Of a DNA stretch of 39,863 bases, positions 31,991-39,863 are shown piece after piece. Source of the stretch: an uncultured Marivita sp. (lineage in GTDB: Bacteria > Pseudomonadota > Alphaproteobacteria > Rhodobacterales > Rhodobacteraceae); assembly GCA_947503115.1 (NCBI GenBank), contig CANNCS010000026.1, positions 1 to 39,863 on the forward strand, given 5' to 3'. Made by a program: the position numbers and the translations under genes. Numbering within the stretch: position 1 is the stretch's first letter; each line of letters starts with the position of its first letter. The notes beneath the pieces are model-generated. The model worked only from the letters and a program-made list of their open reading frames with translations, was not told where the DNA came from and ran no database searches.

Positions 31991-33400
31991 TCACCCGAAA
32001 AGCAGTGCTGGCTTCTGTACGGCAATCAATGTGCCGTAAATCGGAGCGCCCAATTCGTTCCGCAAACGTGCATGTTTGAGAAGCTTTTGCTTTGAAAATC
32101 CCGCTCCGGTTAGCGTTTTTGTCATGTAGTTCACAGTGTGTTTATGACGTCCTGATGAATACAGCTTGAATCCGTTTGGCACTTTCGGATCGTTTTCATT
32201 CTCGACGGTCAGAAGAAGCCACCCGCCCGGTGCAAGTATCTTGCTGAAATGACCAATAACGGTGTTCAACGCGCCGAAATAGGTCAGCACATCCGCACAC
32301 ACGATCATGTCGAACTTGCCTTCGGGAAAGGTGACAATCTCAGACAAGTCGGTACGTGCCAGAAAATCGTACCCACCTTTTTCGCGCGAAATCTCTAGCA
32401 TTTTGACCGACAAATCGACCCCGAACAGCTCTTTGGCATAGGGGCGCAGAAATCCGGCGCACAGGCCGGTGCCACATCCCGCATCCAATATGCGGCGCGA
32501 GGCGTTCTTGGGCAGCTGCAGTTCCTCAAGCGCGGTGAAGACCATGCTTGGACCGTTGTTGTCCAACTTGGTCAATTGCTTGTCGTAATCCTTTGCGAAG
32601 CCATCGAACAATTCGACAGCCATGCCGTGTTGGTCCAAATCCGTTTTCGACAGGCCCACAGACGCAGAAAGGAAATCAAGCCTGGCACGTTGGGTTTTTG
32701 TTTTGCAATGTGTTTCCGCCCGTTCCAGAAACGCGCGCGCACCAGCTTTGCCGCCAAGGTGCTCAAAGATGGTTGCAAAGTGAAAAGCGATGTCGAACTT
32801 TGGTTTGGCGTCTGCGTGGAATGTGTCAGCCACTTGAACTGCCTCGTTCTCCCTTTTGCGGTACACCAAGAATGCCACGTACCCCACGGCGACGGTTAGA
32901 TTGTCAGGCGCTTGCGCGATCGCCTTGCGACACAGGGCTTCCGCGTCGTCGTAATAGCCCATATCGGCAAGAGCCTCTGCCGCTGGCAACATTGCGTGTT
33001 CGGGATCTTTGATCCGATCAAGGTTTGTCGTGATTTGTGCGTATGCATCGCTGAAAATGGCCTCAGCGATTTCTGTCTGTCCGATTTCTTTTGCCAGTAG
33101 CGCCACTTTGACAGCTGTGTTCAATGGCAGGTCGGGCATCTGTATCAGGTGATCGCATATCGCCCACGCGCCCTCGTGGTCGTCTTGGTCAAGCAGAACG
33201 CGCGCCTCTTCCAACTTGCCGACAGTACTTGATGTCGCCTTTGGCGCGGCATCAAGAATGATCTCGGACGTTGCCGCGGCGGAGTGATCGATTTTTGGTC
33301 CCGACACGTTTCGATCCTTCGAAATGGTAATCGGCGTCGAGTGTGCTTTGATCGGAGCAACAAATCCAGTGTCGAGTTCCGGAAAAGCGCGCGTCATCAT
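31991..33400 (-). CDS. TPR-repeat protein with SAM-dependent methyltransferase domain
   Basis: A 469-residue two-part protein. The first half (about 70-240) is built of TPR-like helical pairs (ARVLLDQDDHEGAWAICDHLIQM, AAEALADMGYYDDAEALCRKAIAQAPDN). The second half is a class I methyltransferase: ILDAGCGTGLCAGFLRPYAKELFGVDLSVKMLEISREKGGYD (motif I at about 305-315) and FDMIVCADVLTYFGAL (motif II). Similar proteins join protein-protein scaffolds to methylation, but the target is unknown. Start: TTG at 33412, or ATG at 33400 (preferred). It lies only about 35 bases downstream of tRNA-Thr, with no terminator between, so read-through from the tRNA promoter is plausible. Confidence 0.88.
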   Translation of the reverse strand: MMTRAFPELDTGFVAPIKAHSTPITISKDRNVSGPKIDHSAAATSEIILDAAPKATSSTVGKLEEARVLLDQDDHEGAWAICDHLIQMPDLPLNTAVKVALLAKEIGQTEIAEAIFSDAYAQITTNLDRIKDPEHAMLPAAEALADMGYYDDAEALCRKAIAQAPDNLTVAVGYVAFLVYRKRENEAVQVADTFHADAKPKFDIAFHFATIFEHLGGKAGARAFLERAETHCKTKTQRARLDFLSASVGLSKTDLDQHGMAVELFDGFAKDYDKQLTKLDNNGPSMVFTALEELQLPKNASRRILDAGCGTGLCAGFLRPYAKELFGVDLSVKMLEISREKGGYDFLARTDLSEIVTFPEGKFDMIVCADVLTYFGALNTVIGHFSKILAPGGWLLLTVENENDPKVPNGFKLYSSGRHKHTVNYMTKTLTGAGFSKQKLLKHARLRNELGAPIYGTLIAVQKPALLFG

Positions 33401-33434
33401 TCCGAACCGCAAGGGACATTTTACAGGAAAAGAA

Positions 33435-33509
33435 TGGTGCTGTGAGAGAGGATTGAACTCTCGACCTCACCCTTACCAAGGGTGTGCTCTACCACTGAGC
33501 TACCACAGC
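33435..33509 (-). tRNA. tRNA-Thr (anticodon GGT)
   Basis: A complete 75-base cloverleaf on the minus strand. Acceptor stem GCTGTGG pairs with TCACAGC, the D arm is GCTC-AGTGGTA-GAGC, the anticodon stem CACCC/GGGTG encloses loop TTGGTAA with GGT at plus 33475-33477, and the T arm is GAGAG-TTCAATC-CTCTC. The CCA end is encoded in the gene. It reads ACC and ACT codons for threonine. Confidence 0.97.
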
Positions 33510-33537
33510 GCCGGGATGTCTTGCTCGACGTGGCGGG

Positions 33538-33566
33538 TGCTTAGACTCAAACGGAAATCGGTGCAA
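33538..33566 (-). promoter_or_regulatory. Likely promoter of tRNA-Thr
   Basis: On the minus strand TTGCAC (plus 33561-33566) and TAAGCA (plus 33538-33543) are separated by 17 bases, matching sigma-70 elements at 4-5 and about 4 positions. They lie 29 bases upstream of the tRNA 5' end, giving a short leader. Divergent to it, the plus strand must also carry a promoter for the murA run within the same 100 bases. Confidence 0.45.
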
Positions 33567-33609
33567 GCGCAATCTGGACCCTTTTTTGCCTCTGGGATAG
33601 GAAGTGGTC

Positions 33610-33777
33610 ATGACGCAGAAACCTTCATCCGGGAAATCGACCCCACAGGCGCGGGAAGACAGGCTCAAGGCCGCGCTCAAGGCGAATATGGCCAAACGCA
33701 AGGCACAAGCACGGGCGCGGTCGGCTGGGGCATCGGATGAGGCCAAGAACAACAAGAACTCGAGCGAGGGCAGTTAG
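33610..33777 (+). CDS. Small basic hypothetical protein upstream of murA
   Basis: A 55-residue ORF ([21 protein letters not shown] start) with ATG at 33610 and the ribosome site AGGAAG 6 to 11 bases upstream. It is rich in Ala, Arg, Lys and Ser; the middle ([24 protein letters not shown]) would form a basic amphipathic helix. It ends 5 bases before murA on the same strand. As I recall, small proteins with a similar [18 protein letters not shown] core lie before murA in other Rhodobacteraceae, which supports it as real. Function is unknown. Confidence 0.75.
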   Translation: MTQKPSSGKSTPQAREDRLKAALKANMAKRKAQARARSAGASDEAKNNKNSSEGS

Positions 33778-33782
33778 AACCT

Positions 33783-35054
33783 ATGGACCAGATTATCGTG
33801 ACCGGGAACGGCCCGCTTAGTGGGCAGATTCCCATCGCGGGCGCGAAGAACGCCTGTCTTACCCTGATGCCGGCGACGCTTTTGAGCGAAGAACCGCTGA
33901 CGCTCACCAACGCGCCGCGCCTGAGCGATATTCGCACAATGACTCTGCTGTTGCAGTCGTTGGGGGCCGAAGTGCAGGCGTTGCAGGATGGGCAGGTTTT
34001 GGCGATGTCGAGCCACGATCTGACCTCGACGCGGGCTGAGTATGACATCGTTCGCAAGATGCGGGCATCGATTCTGGTGCTGGGGCCGCTTTTGGCGCGG
34101 TTCGGTCATGCCGAAGTTTCGCTGCCCGGCGGCTGTGCGATTGGCGCCCGCCCTGTGGATTTGCACCTCAAGGCGTTCGAGGCGATGGGCGCAGAACTGG
34201 ATTTGCGCGATGGCTATGTCCACGCAAAAGCCCCTGCTGGTGGGCTTAAAGGCGGGATTGTCGATTTTCCATTTGTCTCGGTCGGTGCCACAGAAAACGC
34301 GCTGATGGCTGCGACGCTGGCGAAAGGCACAACGGTTCTCAAGAACGCCGCACGCGAACCCGAGATCGTCGACTTGGCGCATTGTCTGCGCAAGATGGGC
34401 GCACAGATCGACGGTGAAGGCACGTCCGAGATTACAGTTCAGGGCGTCGATCGTCTTGGTGGCGCGACACACCGTGTTGTGACTGATCGGATCGAACTGG
34501 GCACGTACATGCTGGCTCCGGCGATTTGCGGCGGAGAGGTCGAGTGCCTTGGCGGTAAGATCGAATTGCTGGCTGCGTTTTGTGAAAAACTGGATGCGGC
34601 GGGGATTTCGGTTGAGGAAACGCCAACGGGGTTGAAGGTCGCACGCAAGAGCGGGCGGGTGTCGGCTGTCGATGTCACGACCGAACCGTTCCCGGGATTT
34701 CCGACCGACTTGCAAGCGCAGATGATGGCGCTGCTGTGCACCGCAGAGGGCACCAGCGTACTTGAGGAAAAGATCTTCGAGAACCGTTTCATGCACGCCC
34801 CTGAGCTTATCCGCATGGGTGCCAAGATCGACGTTCATGGTGGGACAGCGACTGTCAAAGGGGTTGATCGGCTGCGCGGTGCGCCTGTGATGGCTACTGA
34901 CTTGCGCGCCTCCGTGTCGTTGATTCTTGCCGGTCTCGCGGCCGAAGGTGAGACAATTGTCAGCCGCGTATATCACCTTGATCGCGGCTATGAACATGTC
35001 GTCCGCAAGCTGGAAAGCGTGGGGGCCAAGATTGAACGGGTGAAAGAACAGTGA
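33783..35054 (+). CDS. murA: UDP-N-acetylglucosamine 1-carboxyvinyltransferase
   Basis: First committed step of peptidoglycan synthesis: transfers enolpyruvate from PEP to UDP-GlcNAc. The 423-residue protein is complete. The Lys22-Asn23 substrate pair is in [11 protein letters not shown], and the PEP-binding Cys118 is in [16 protein letters not shown]. Having Cys and not Asp means fosfomycin sensitivity is expected at the enzyme level. Other blocks are [33 protein letters not shown], and [18 protein letters not shown]2948 begins with a GTGA overlap at its end. It is part of a run that ends with hisD and murD. Confidence 0.98.
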   Translation: MDQIIVTGNGPLSGQIPIAGAKNACLTLMPATLLSEEPLTLTNAPRLSDIRTMTLLLQSLGAEVQALQDGQVLAMSSHDLTSTRAEYDIVRKMRASILVLGPLLARFGHAEVSLPGGCAIGARPVDLHLKAFEAMGAELDLRDGYVHAKAPAGGLKGGIVDFPFVSVGATENALMAATLAKGTTVLKNAAREPEIVDLAHCLRKMGAQIDGEGTSEITVQGVDRLGGATHRVVTDRIELGTYMLAPAICGGEVECLGGKIELLAAFCEKLDAAGISVEETPTGLKVARKSGRVSAVDVTTEPFPGFPTDLQAQMMALLCTAEGTSVLEEKIFENRFMHAPELIRMGAKIDVHGGTATVKGVDRLRGAPVMATDLRASVSLILAGLAAEGETIVSRVYHLDRGYEHVVRKLESVGAKIERVKEQ

Positions 35055-35530
35055 CCGCAGACGCCACATTCGAAGACGGTACGGCCAAGCCTTTGCGGCT
35101 GGTCGCCATGGATGACGAGGATTTGCAGGTGCTTTCAGCGCTGTGTCAGGACGCGGTCTTTCCGGCCAGCGAAATGCAATGGCAGCGCAGCAAGCAGCGC
35201 TTTGGAATCCTGCTCAATCGGTTCCGCTGGGAGGACATTCCTGTTGCGCAACGTGGGGGTCGCACACCCGAACGGGTGCAATCCGTGCTGGCAGTCGAAA
35301 ACGTGGTGCGGGTCTCCAGTCAAGGTGTGACACCCGGAGATGCGGATACGGTTCTTTCTATTCTGTCGGTGGCATTCGAAGAAGACGCCGCTGGTGGGGG
35401 TGCAATTCTGCTCATGCTTGCCGGTGATGGCGCGATCCGGTTGCAAGTCGAAGACCTGGAAGTGGCCTTGCGTGATGTGACCAAGCCCTATGCCGCCGTG
35501 TCGGGCAAGGTGCCGGATCACCCTGCGTGA
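35051..35530 (+). CDS. DUF2948-family protein
   Basis: A 159-residue conserved protein of alphaproteobacteria. It reads [30 protein letters not shown], then [13 protein letters not shown], and late [30 protein letters not shown], the pattern of DUF2948. No function is known. It starts with GTG overlapping the murA stop by 4 bases and ends with a GTGA overlap into the GNAT gene, so it is coupled at both ends. Confidence 0.9.
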   Translation: MTADATFEDGTAKPLRLVAMDDEDLQVLSALCQDAVFPASEMQWQRSKQRFGILLNRFRWEDIPVAQRGGRTPERVQSVLAVENVVRVSSQGVTPGDADTVLSILSVAFEEDAAGGGAILLMLAGDGAIRLQVEDLEVALRDVTKPYAAVSGKVPDHPA

Positions 35531-36045
35531 CGGTCCGGCGACTAACGCCAAAGGATCTGTCTGCCTTTCGCGCGCTTTGGGCGGATGGTCTGATGCGGGT
35601 TCCCAACGCCTTCCTTTTCAGTGCGGAAGAGGTCCGGGCTTTGCCCAATAAGGACGTGGAACGGGGACTTGAAATCAATCTGACTTTGGGCGCCTTCAAT
35701 GACGCTAACCGGCTGGTTGGGTTTGTTTCTGCACGGCGCGGCGGGCCGAAACGCATGCGGCATATGGCGGATATCGGACCGCTTTACGTGCATCCTGATG
35801 CGCAAGGGCAAGGTTTTGGTCGCCTGTTAATGGAGGCTGTGTTGCAGAACCTTGGCGACGTTGGCGTGCAACAGGCTGAATTGGTTGTCGATGTCGAAAA
35901 TCACGGCGCGCAAAAGCTATATCTCGCGCTGGGCTTTCACGTCTTTGGCAGGCGTCCACGATCCGTGTTGATTGACGGGGTCGGGCGTGATGATTTCCTG
36001 ATGATCAAGGCGTTGGATGGTGTAGACCTGTCGCGCGACGCTTGA
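35527..36045 (+). CDS. GNAT-family N-acetyltransferase
   Basis: A 172-residue acetyltransferase. Motif A is IGPLYVHPDAQGQGFGRLLMEAVLQNL (about 80-106), followed by VVDVENHGAQKLYLALGFHVFGRRPRSV, which resembles RimI/phosphinothricin acetyltransferase relatives. Start is GTG at 35527 overlapping the DUF2948 stop. In relatives, the murA-DUF2948-hisD order often lacks this gene, so it may be an insertion into the run. Acceptor substrate is unknown. Confidence 0.87.
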   Translation: MTVRRLTPKDLSAFRALWADGLMRVPNAFLFSAEEVRALPNKDVERGLEINLTLGAFNDANRLVGFVSARRGGPKRMRHMADIGPLYVHPDAQGQGFGRLLMEAVLQNLGDVGVQQAELVVDVENHGAQKLYLALGFHVFGRRPRSVLIDGVGRDDFLMIKALDGVDLSRDA

Positions 36046-36098
36046 GGGTTGGTGCCGCGCGGTCTAAGTACCCGGCAACTGCTGATCCGGAGGGCGCA

Positions 36099-37400
36099 AT
36101 GCCGCAATTTCTGTCCACGCTAGATGCCGATTTCGAAACGCGTTTTACTGCGATCCTTAATGCCAAGCGCGAAGACAGCCCTGATGTGGATGATGTGGTC
36201 GCTGGTATCATCGCAGATGTACGTGCGCGGGGCGATGCCGCAGTGCTTGACCTCACGGCCAAGTTCGATCGGCTTGAGCTGACCGCCGCGCAGATGCGCG
36301 TTTCCGAGGCCGAGATCGACGCCGAGATTGCTAAGGTGCCGGATGCAGAACGTGTGGCGCTGGAAACCGCTGCCGAGCGCATTCGCGCCTATCACACCCG
36401 TCAGATGCCCAAGGACGAGATGTGGACTGATCCCGAAGGCGCCACTCTGGGTTGGCGCTGGACGGCCGTATCAGCGGCGGGGCTTTACGTGCCGGGTGGT
36501 TTGGCCAGTTATCCTTCCTCGGTTCTGATGAACGCGGTTCCGGCCAAGGTGGCGGGGGTCAAACGGCTTGCGGTTACGGTGCCGACGCCTGATGGCATCA
36601 TCAACCCGCTGGTGATGATGGCCTGCCGGATCGCTGGCGTGGACGAAGTTTACCGCATTGGCGGCGCGCAGGCTGTTGCGGCGCTCGCCTATGGTACCGA
36701 AAGCATCGCGCCCGTGGATAAGATCACCGGGCCAGGCAACGCTTTTGTCGCGGCTGCCAAGCGCCGGGTGTTTGGCAAGGTGGGCATCGACATGATTGCC
36801 GGACCGTCCGAGATTTTGGTCATTGCGGATGGCGAAAATGACCCCGACTGGATTGCCTTGGACCTGATGTCTCAGGCCGAACACGACGAATCTGCGCAGT
36901 CGCTGCTGATCACCACTGATGCCGCGTTTGGTCAGGCCGTTGCAGATGCGGTTGAGACGCGCCTTGAAACGTTGGAACGCCGCGCGATTGCCGGGGCAAG
37001 CTGGCGTGACTTCGGCGCGGTGATCACTGTGCGCGATCTGGACGAGGCGGCGGACCTTTGTGACCGTATCGCCCCAGAACACCTTGAGCTTTGTGTTGAT
37101 GATCCTGATGCTCTGTCTGCCAAGATCACCCACGCAGGCGCGATCTTCCTTGGGCAATGGACACCCGAAGCCATCGGCGACTATGTCGGTGGCCCGAACC
37201 ACGTTCTGCCGACGGCACGGTCGGCGCGGTTCTCGTCCGGGCTATCGGTGCTCGACTTCCTCAAGCGGACAACGTTGGCGAAAATGTCACCCGAAGCGTT
37301 GCGCGCCATTGGTCCGGCGGCAGAGACGCTGGCGCGGTCGGAATCGCTCGAGGCGCATGGGCTGTCGGTAACGGCACGTCTGCGTAAGCTCAACGGCTGA
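36099..37400 (+). CDS. hisD: Histidinol dehydrogenase
   Basis: Last two steps of histidine synthesis: oxidises L-histidinol to histidine through the aldehyde with two NAD and a zinc ion. The 433-residue protein has GGLASYPSSVLMNAVPAKVAGVKR, PVDKITGPGNAFVAAAKRRVFG, the metal and substrate region LDLMSQAEHDESAQS, and the late GDYVGGPNHVLPTARSARFSSGLSV. The frame opens at 36042, but the ATG at 36099 has GGAGGGCGC directly ahead and gives a normal N-terminus (MPQFLSTLDADFE). It lies 53 bases after the GNAT gene. Confidence 0.97.
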   Translation: MPQFLSTLDADFETRFTAILNAKREDSPDVDDVVAGIIADVRARGDAAVLDLTAKFDRLELTAAQMRVSEAEIDAEIAKVPDAERVALETAAERIRAYHTRQMPKDEMWTDPEGATLGWRWTAVSAAGLYVPGGLASYPSSVLMNAVPAKVAGVKRLAVTVPTPDGIINPLVMMACRIAGVDEVYRIGGAQAVAALAYGTESIAPVDKITGPGNAFVAAAKRRVFGKVGIDMIAGPSEILVIADGENDPDWIALDLMSQAEHDESAQSLLITTDAAFGQAVADAVETRLETLERRAIAGASWRDFGAVITVRDLDEAADLCDRIAPEHLELCVDDPDALSAKITHAGAIFLGQWTPEAIGDYVGGPNHVLPTARSARFSSGLSVLDFLKRTTLAKMSPEALRAIGPAAETLARSESLEAHGLSVTARLRKLNG

Positions 37401-37460
37401 TCTTTCCCGTCACGCGCAGATGCGGTAGCGGTTGTTCCAAGACAGCAGCAGAGGTGCGCG

Positions 37461-38864
37461 ATGATCCCCGTTCAGGGCTTTGAAGGCCATCAAGTGGCCG
37501 TGTTGGGTTTGGGCCGATCCGGCCTTTCTGCGGCACGCGCACTGCGCGAAGGTGGCGCCGCGGCAGTTTGCTGGGACGATAATCCCAAAGCACGCGAGGC
37601 CGCTGAGGCCGAAGGCTTCGAGATCCGCGAACTCACCCGCGACGGCGCTTTTGATGCCATTGCCTGCCTGATCGTCAGCCCCGGCATTCCCCATCTGTAC
37701 CCGACACCGAACCCCGTGATTGCCAAGGCTTGGGCGGCAGGTGTTCCGGTGGACAACGATATCGGGCTGTTCTTCCGGTCCTTGGCGACCAGAGAATGGG
37801 ATGAGTTTGACACAGCCCCGCGCGTGATCGCTGTCACCGGGTCAAACGGCAAATCGACCACATCGGCATTGATCCATCACATCTTGTCCACGACTGACCG
37901 ACAGAGCCAGTTGGCGGGCAATATCGGGCGCGGCGTGCTGGATATCGACCCGCCCGGGGATGGCGATGTGGTGGTGTTGGAGTTGTCCAGCTATCAGACC
38001 GACCTTGCACGCGCTTTGACACCGGATGTGGCGGTTTTCACCAATCTGTCGCCGGATCACCTTGATCGGCACGCCGGCGTGGGTGGCTATTTTGCCGCCA
38101 AACGCCGACTTTTTGCCGAAGGTGGGCCGGATCGCGCTGTGATCGGTGTGGACGAAAACGAAGGGCTTTATATCGCCAATCAACTGTCCGAGGGGCCAGG
38201 AGATGATCGGGTGATCCGCATCTCGTCGGGTCAAAAGCTGACCGGACCGGGCTGGCACGTCTACGCCCGCAAAGGATTTTTGACGGAATGGCGCAAGGGC
38301 AAGCAGGTGGGCTCTATCGATCTGCGCGGCATCAAGGGATTGCCTGGCGCACATAACCACCAGAACGCGTGTGCGGCCTATGCTGCGACCCGCGCGCTGG
38401 GCCTTGCGCCGCGTCAGATCGAAGCTGCGATGAAGTCCTTCGGTGGACTACCTCATCGCAGCCAGATCATTGGCGAGAAAAACGGCGTGACCTTTGTTAA
38501 CGACAGCAAGGCTACGAATGTGGATTCTGCGCTTAAGGCATTGCAGGCGTTCCAGAATATCCGCTGGATTTGTGGTGGATTGCAAAAGGAGGGTGGCCTT
38601 GACGGTTTGGCCCCCGGCTTTGAGCATGTTCGCAAAGCCTATGTCATCGGGCGCGAAGCTGATGGTTTTGCTGTGCAACTGACTGGCGTCGAGGCCGAGG
38701 CCTGCGGCACGATGGAGGCTGCCGTGGCACGCGCCGGAGCCGAGGCCGAACCGGGCGACGTGATACTCCTTGCCCCGGCGGCGGCAAGTTTCGACCAGTA
38801 TGACAGCTTCGAGAAACGCGGTGAAGATTTTGCCGCGCGTGTGCAGGCGCTGCTAGAAGGCTGA
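37461..38864 (+). CDS. murD: UDP-N-acetylmuramoyl-L-alanine-D-glutamate ligase
   Basis: Adds D-glutamate to UDP-MurNAc-L-Ala in the cytoplasm, ATP dependent. The 467-residue product has an N-terminal UDP-binding fold ([21 protein letters not shown]), the ATP P-loop [18 protein letters not shown] (about 126-143), the Mg and substrate region [20 protein letters not shown], and the ligase C-terminal motif [17 protein letters not shown]. It starts 60 bases after hisD. A hairpin follows the stop. Confidence 0.97.
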   Translation: MIPVQGFEGHQVAVLGLGRSGLSAARALREGGAAAVCWDDNPKAREAAEAEGFEIRELTRDGAFDAIACLIVSPGIPHLYPTPNPVIAKAWAAGVPVDNDIGLFFRSLATREWDEFDTAPRVIAVTGSNGKSTTSALIHHILSTTDRQSQLAGNIGRGVLDIDPPGDGDVVVLELSSYQTDLARALTPDVAVFTNLSPDHLDRHAGVGGYFAAKRRLFAEGGPDRAVIGVDENEGLYIANQLSEGPGDDRVIRISSGQKLTGPGWHVYARKGFLTEWRKGKQVGSIDLRGIKGLPGAHNHQNACAAYAATRALGLAPRQIEAAMKSFGGLPHRSQIIGEKNGVTFVNDSKATNVDSALKALQAFQNIRWICGGLQKEGGLDGLAPGFEHVRKAYVIGREADGFAVQLTGVEAEACGTMEAAVARAGAEAEPGDVILLAPAAASFDQYDSFEKRGEDFAARVQALLEG

Positions 38865-38905
38865 CCCGAAGACGCGATACGCCCACGGGTCAGGTGTTTG
38901 GTTTA
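38861..38905. terminator. Terminator-like hairpin after murD
   Basis: CTGACCCG (38861-38868) and CGGGTCAG (38886-38893) are exact inverted copies with a 17-base loop, starting in the murD stop codon. A T-rich stretch (GTGTTTGGTTTATTT) follows on the plus strand. It lies between murD and the convergent exported-protein gene. The long loop makes it a moderate candidate. Confidence 0.55.
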
Positions 38906-39379
38906 TTTGAGTTTCTGCGCGATGTTGTCGGCAAAGGCGTCGATCATTGCGCGGTACAATTCGGCGCTGGCGATGGTCATATTGGCCAGATCGACCTCGG
39001 GCGAGGCGGCTGACATGGCTTGACCCGCAGTTATCGACAGCTCGTATGCCTCGTTGTTCAGAAGACCGGGTTCGCGAATTTCAACAAGGCCCGCAAGGGT
39101 GGAATTGTCGAGGGCATATGCATTCTCGAACGCTGACGCCAAGGCCACTTCGTTGATGTCGACAACCACTTCGGAGCCATCTTCGCCCAGTTGCGGCGCG
39201 ATCCGTTCGGCGATGGCGGTTTCGAGGTCGGTGCCGAGTGATGTCCACACCTGCGCTGCTTCGCTGTTTTCGATGGCGGGAAGATCGACAGAGACGTCAA
39301 TCTCACTGACGGTCTGAGCGGCTAAGCCGGCAGTTGCGAGAGCCGAAAAGGCGAGGCCGGTAGCAAGATTCTTGAACAT
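38903..39379 (-). CDS. Exported small hypothetical protein
   Basis: A 158-residue protein with a clear Sec signal peptide (MFKNLATGLAFSALATAGLAAQT, cut near residue 20). The mature part is acidic: EIDVSVDLPAIENSEAAQVWTSLGTDLETAIAERIA, then EVVVDINEVALASAFENAY. No known domain was recognised. It is likely a periplasmic or secreted protein of a Rhodobacteraceae-specific family. The ATG at 39379 follows GGAG; the longer frame to 39448 includes MET at an upstream ATG (39391) but no better ribosome site. It is convergent with murD. A hairpin covers its leader. Confidence 0.8.
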   Translation of the reverse strand: MFKNLATGLAFSALATAGLAAQTVSEIDVSVDLPAIENSEAAQVWTSLGTDLETAIAERIAPQLGEDGSEVVVDINEVALASAFENAYALDNSTLAGLVEIREPGLLNNEAYELSITAGQAMSAASPEVDLANMTIASAELYRAMIDAFADNIAQKLK

Positions 39380-39386
39380 GATGGTC

Positions 39387-39426
39387 TCCATGTGTTGTTG
39401 CAGCCGATCAACACCGACCACATGGA
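39387..39426 (-). promoter_or_regulatory. Hairpin over the ribosome binding site of the exported protein gene
   Basis: TCCATGTG (39387-39394) and CACATGGA (39419-39426) are exact 8-base inverted copies, and GTTG (39397-39400) with CAAC (39409-39412) extends the stem inwards. In the minus-strand mRNA, the 3' arm CACATGGA runs into the Shine-Dalgarno GGAG. Folding would therefore hide part of it from the ribosome. A thermometer-like or autogenous control is possible. Confidence 0.4.
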
Positions 39427-39460
39427 AACCGTTCCCGTGACGTATCAAGAGATCTGCGCA

Positions 39461-39863
39461 TTACCGCCGAACCGGACCTTTGCGTAGCTCTGCCATTACC
39501 CCGGCTTGGACGGCCTCGGAATGGATCACACCCAATTGTGCGGGGACCTTTTGTAGATCGAGGACATAGGCGATGGCAAAACGGTGCATACCGCCTCCGT
39601 CCCGGAGAGGTGTGCCGTCCCGTGCAATATGGACAAGAATGCCGCCCTGTTCGCCCCGTGTTTCGTTCACGCTGCCATGTGGGCGCAGTGTGCCGGTGCG
39701 TTGGGCTTCGTCGTAAATCCGATCAAGCCGTTCGTACCGTTCAATAAGATCCTCGCGGGTGTGGCAGCCGTCAATGCGTCCCTTCTGGGAATGTCCCGAA
39801 CGATGTTGAAAAGCGTTTCGGGCGACGCTGCGGATTTGATGGTTACGCAGCCTGAGCCAACGG
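39461..39863 (-). CDS. Hypothetical protein, C-terminal part (runs off the right edge)
   Basis: The minus-strand frame is open from the window end to a TAA at 39461-39463, about 134 visible codons. It reads RSGHSQKGRIDGCHTREDL, then LIERYERLDRIYDEAQRTGTLRP, and GEQGGILVHIARDGTPLRDG, with GGGMHRFAIAYVLDL and VPAQLGVIHSEA near the end. The GGG-HRFAIA pattern resembles the ParB-like small domain seen in scattered marine bacterial proteins of unknown role. The earlier suggestion of a start at 39670 (GTG) would cut conserved-looking sequence. The N-terminus lies outside the window. Confidence 0.7.
   Translation of the reverse strand, partial: RWLRLRNHQIRSVARNAFQHRSGHSQKGRIDGCHTREDLIERYERLDRIYDEAQRTGTLRPHGSVNETRGEQGGILVHIARDGTPLRDGGGMHRFAIAYVLDLQKVPAQLGVIHSEAVQAGVMAELRKGPVRR

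Noticed and set aside
33774-35069. 431-codon minus-strand open frame antisense to murA
   Set aside because: Complete overlap with murA, composition of a shadow frame (Cys, His, Arg and Gln rich) and no ribosome site. The murA motifs show which strand is coding.
1-39863. CRISPR arrays, complete insertion sequences, rRNA genes, phage genes
   Set aside because: No regular spaced repeats, no transposase, integrase or phage structural protein and no rRNA segments were seen on either strand.

Overview
The window looks like chromosomal DNA from an alphaproteobacterium of the Rhodobacteraceae, most likely the Roseobacter group. The reasons are high GC with GC-rich third positions, the DUF1178 and DUF2948 families, the gene order dprA-topA and murA-DUF2948-hisD-murD, and an intergenic hairpin of the kind seen repeatedly in these genomes. 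All identifications come from reading the sequence and from family knowledge; no search was run. Both ends cut genes: a 5'-truncated dprA on the left and the C-terminal part of an unknown gene on the right.

Left third (1-11.4 kb). A dprA remnant and topA are followed by a 3-oxoacid CoA-transferase operon (scoA, scoB). A complete LOV blue-light receptor joined to a histidine-kinase-like module lies between the two CoA-transferase subunits. It keeps the photoactive cysteine and the ATPase boxes, but I see no phosphoacceptor histidine. A clear terminator and a family-typical hairpin then separate this from a six-gene minus-strand operon: flavin-reductase-like protein, two tandem Lin0512-family proteins, mtnP, an RhtB/LysE exporter and apt. 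mtnP plus apt is an adenine and methylthioadenosine salvage route. A GNAT gene and an EcsC-family gene follow on the plus strand.

Middle (11.4-22.5 kb), an accessory catabolic region. It opens with a gene-poor stretch containing a short decayed copy of part of ptsP. Next comes a complete Opp/Dpp-type ABC importer (fused double ATPase, two permeases, binding protein). Divergent from it is a peptidase-E-like gene, convergent with a GcvA-type LysR regulator. Divergent from the regulator is a tightly overlapping operon: an MttB-family methyltransferase without an in-frame amber codon, a ketopantoate-reductase-like dehydrogenase and a fumarylacetoacetate-hydrolase-family enzyme. Together these suggest import, hydrolysis and demethylation of an N-methylated substrate, but the substrate cannot be read from the sequence.

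Right part (22.5-39.9 kb). Mostly housekeeping: ptsP (nitrogen PTS enzyme I), an exported DUF3179 protein, lysC, a small overlapping operon (DUF1178, SDR, SgcJ/SnoaL-like), a KDO-transferase-like gene with a GT4 glycosyltransferase, and a TPR-methyltransferase directly downstream of tRNA-Thr(GGT). Divergent from the tRNA is a cell-wall/histidine run: a 55-codon basic protein, murA, DUF2948, GNAT, hisD and murD. An exported small protein with a hairpin over its ribosome binding site and the truncated gene close the window.

The most unusual features are the LOV pseudokinase inside scoAB, the MttB-dehydrogenase-FAH cassette beside the peptide-type importer, the tandem Lin0512 pair in an adenine salvage operon, and the stray ptsP fragment.
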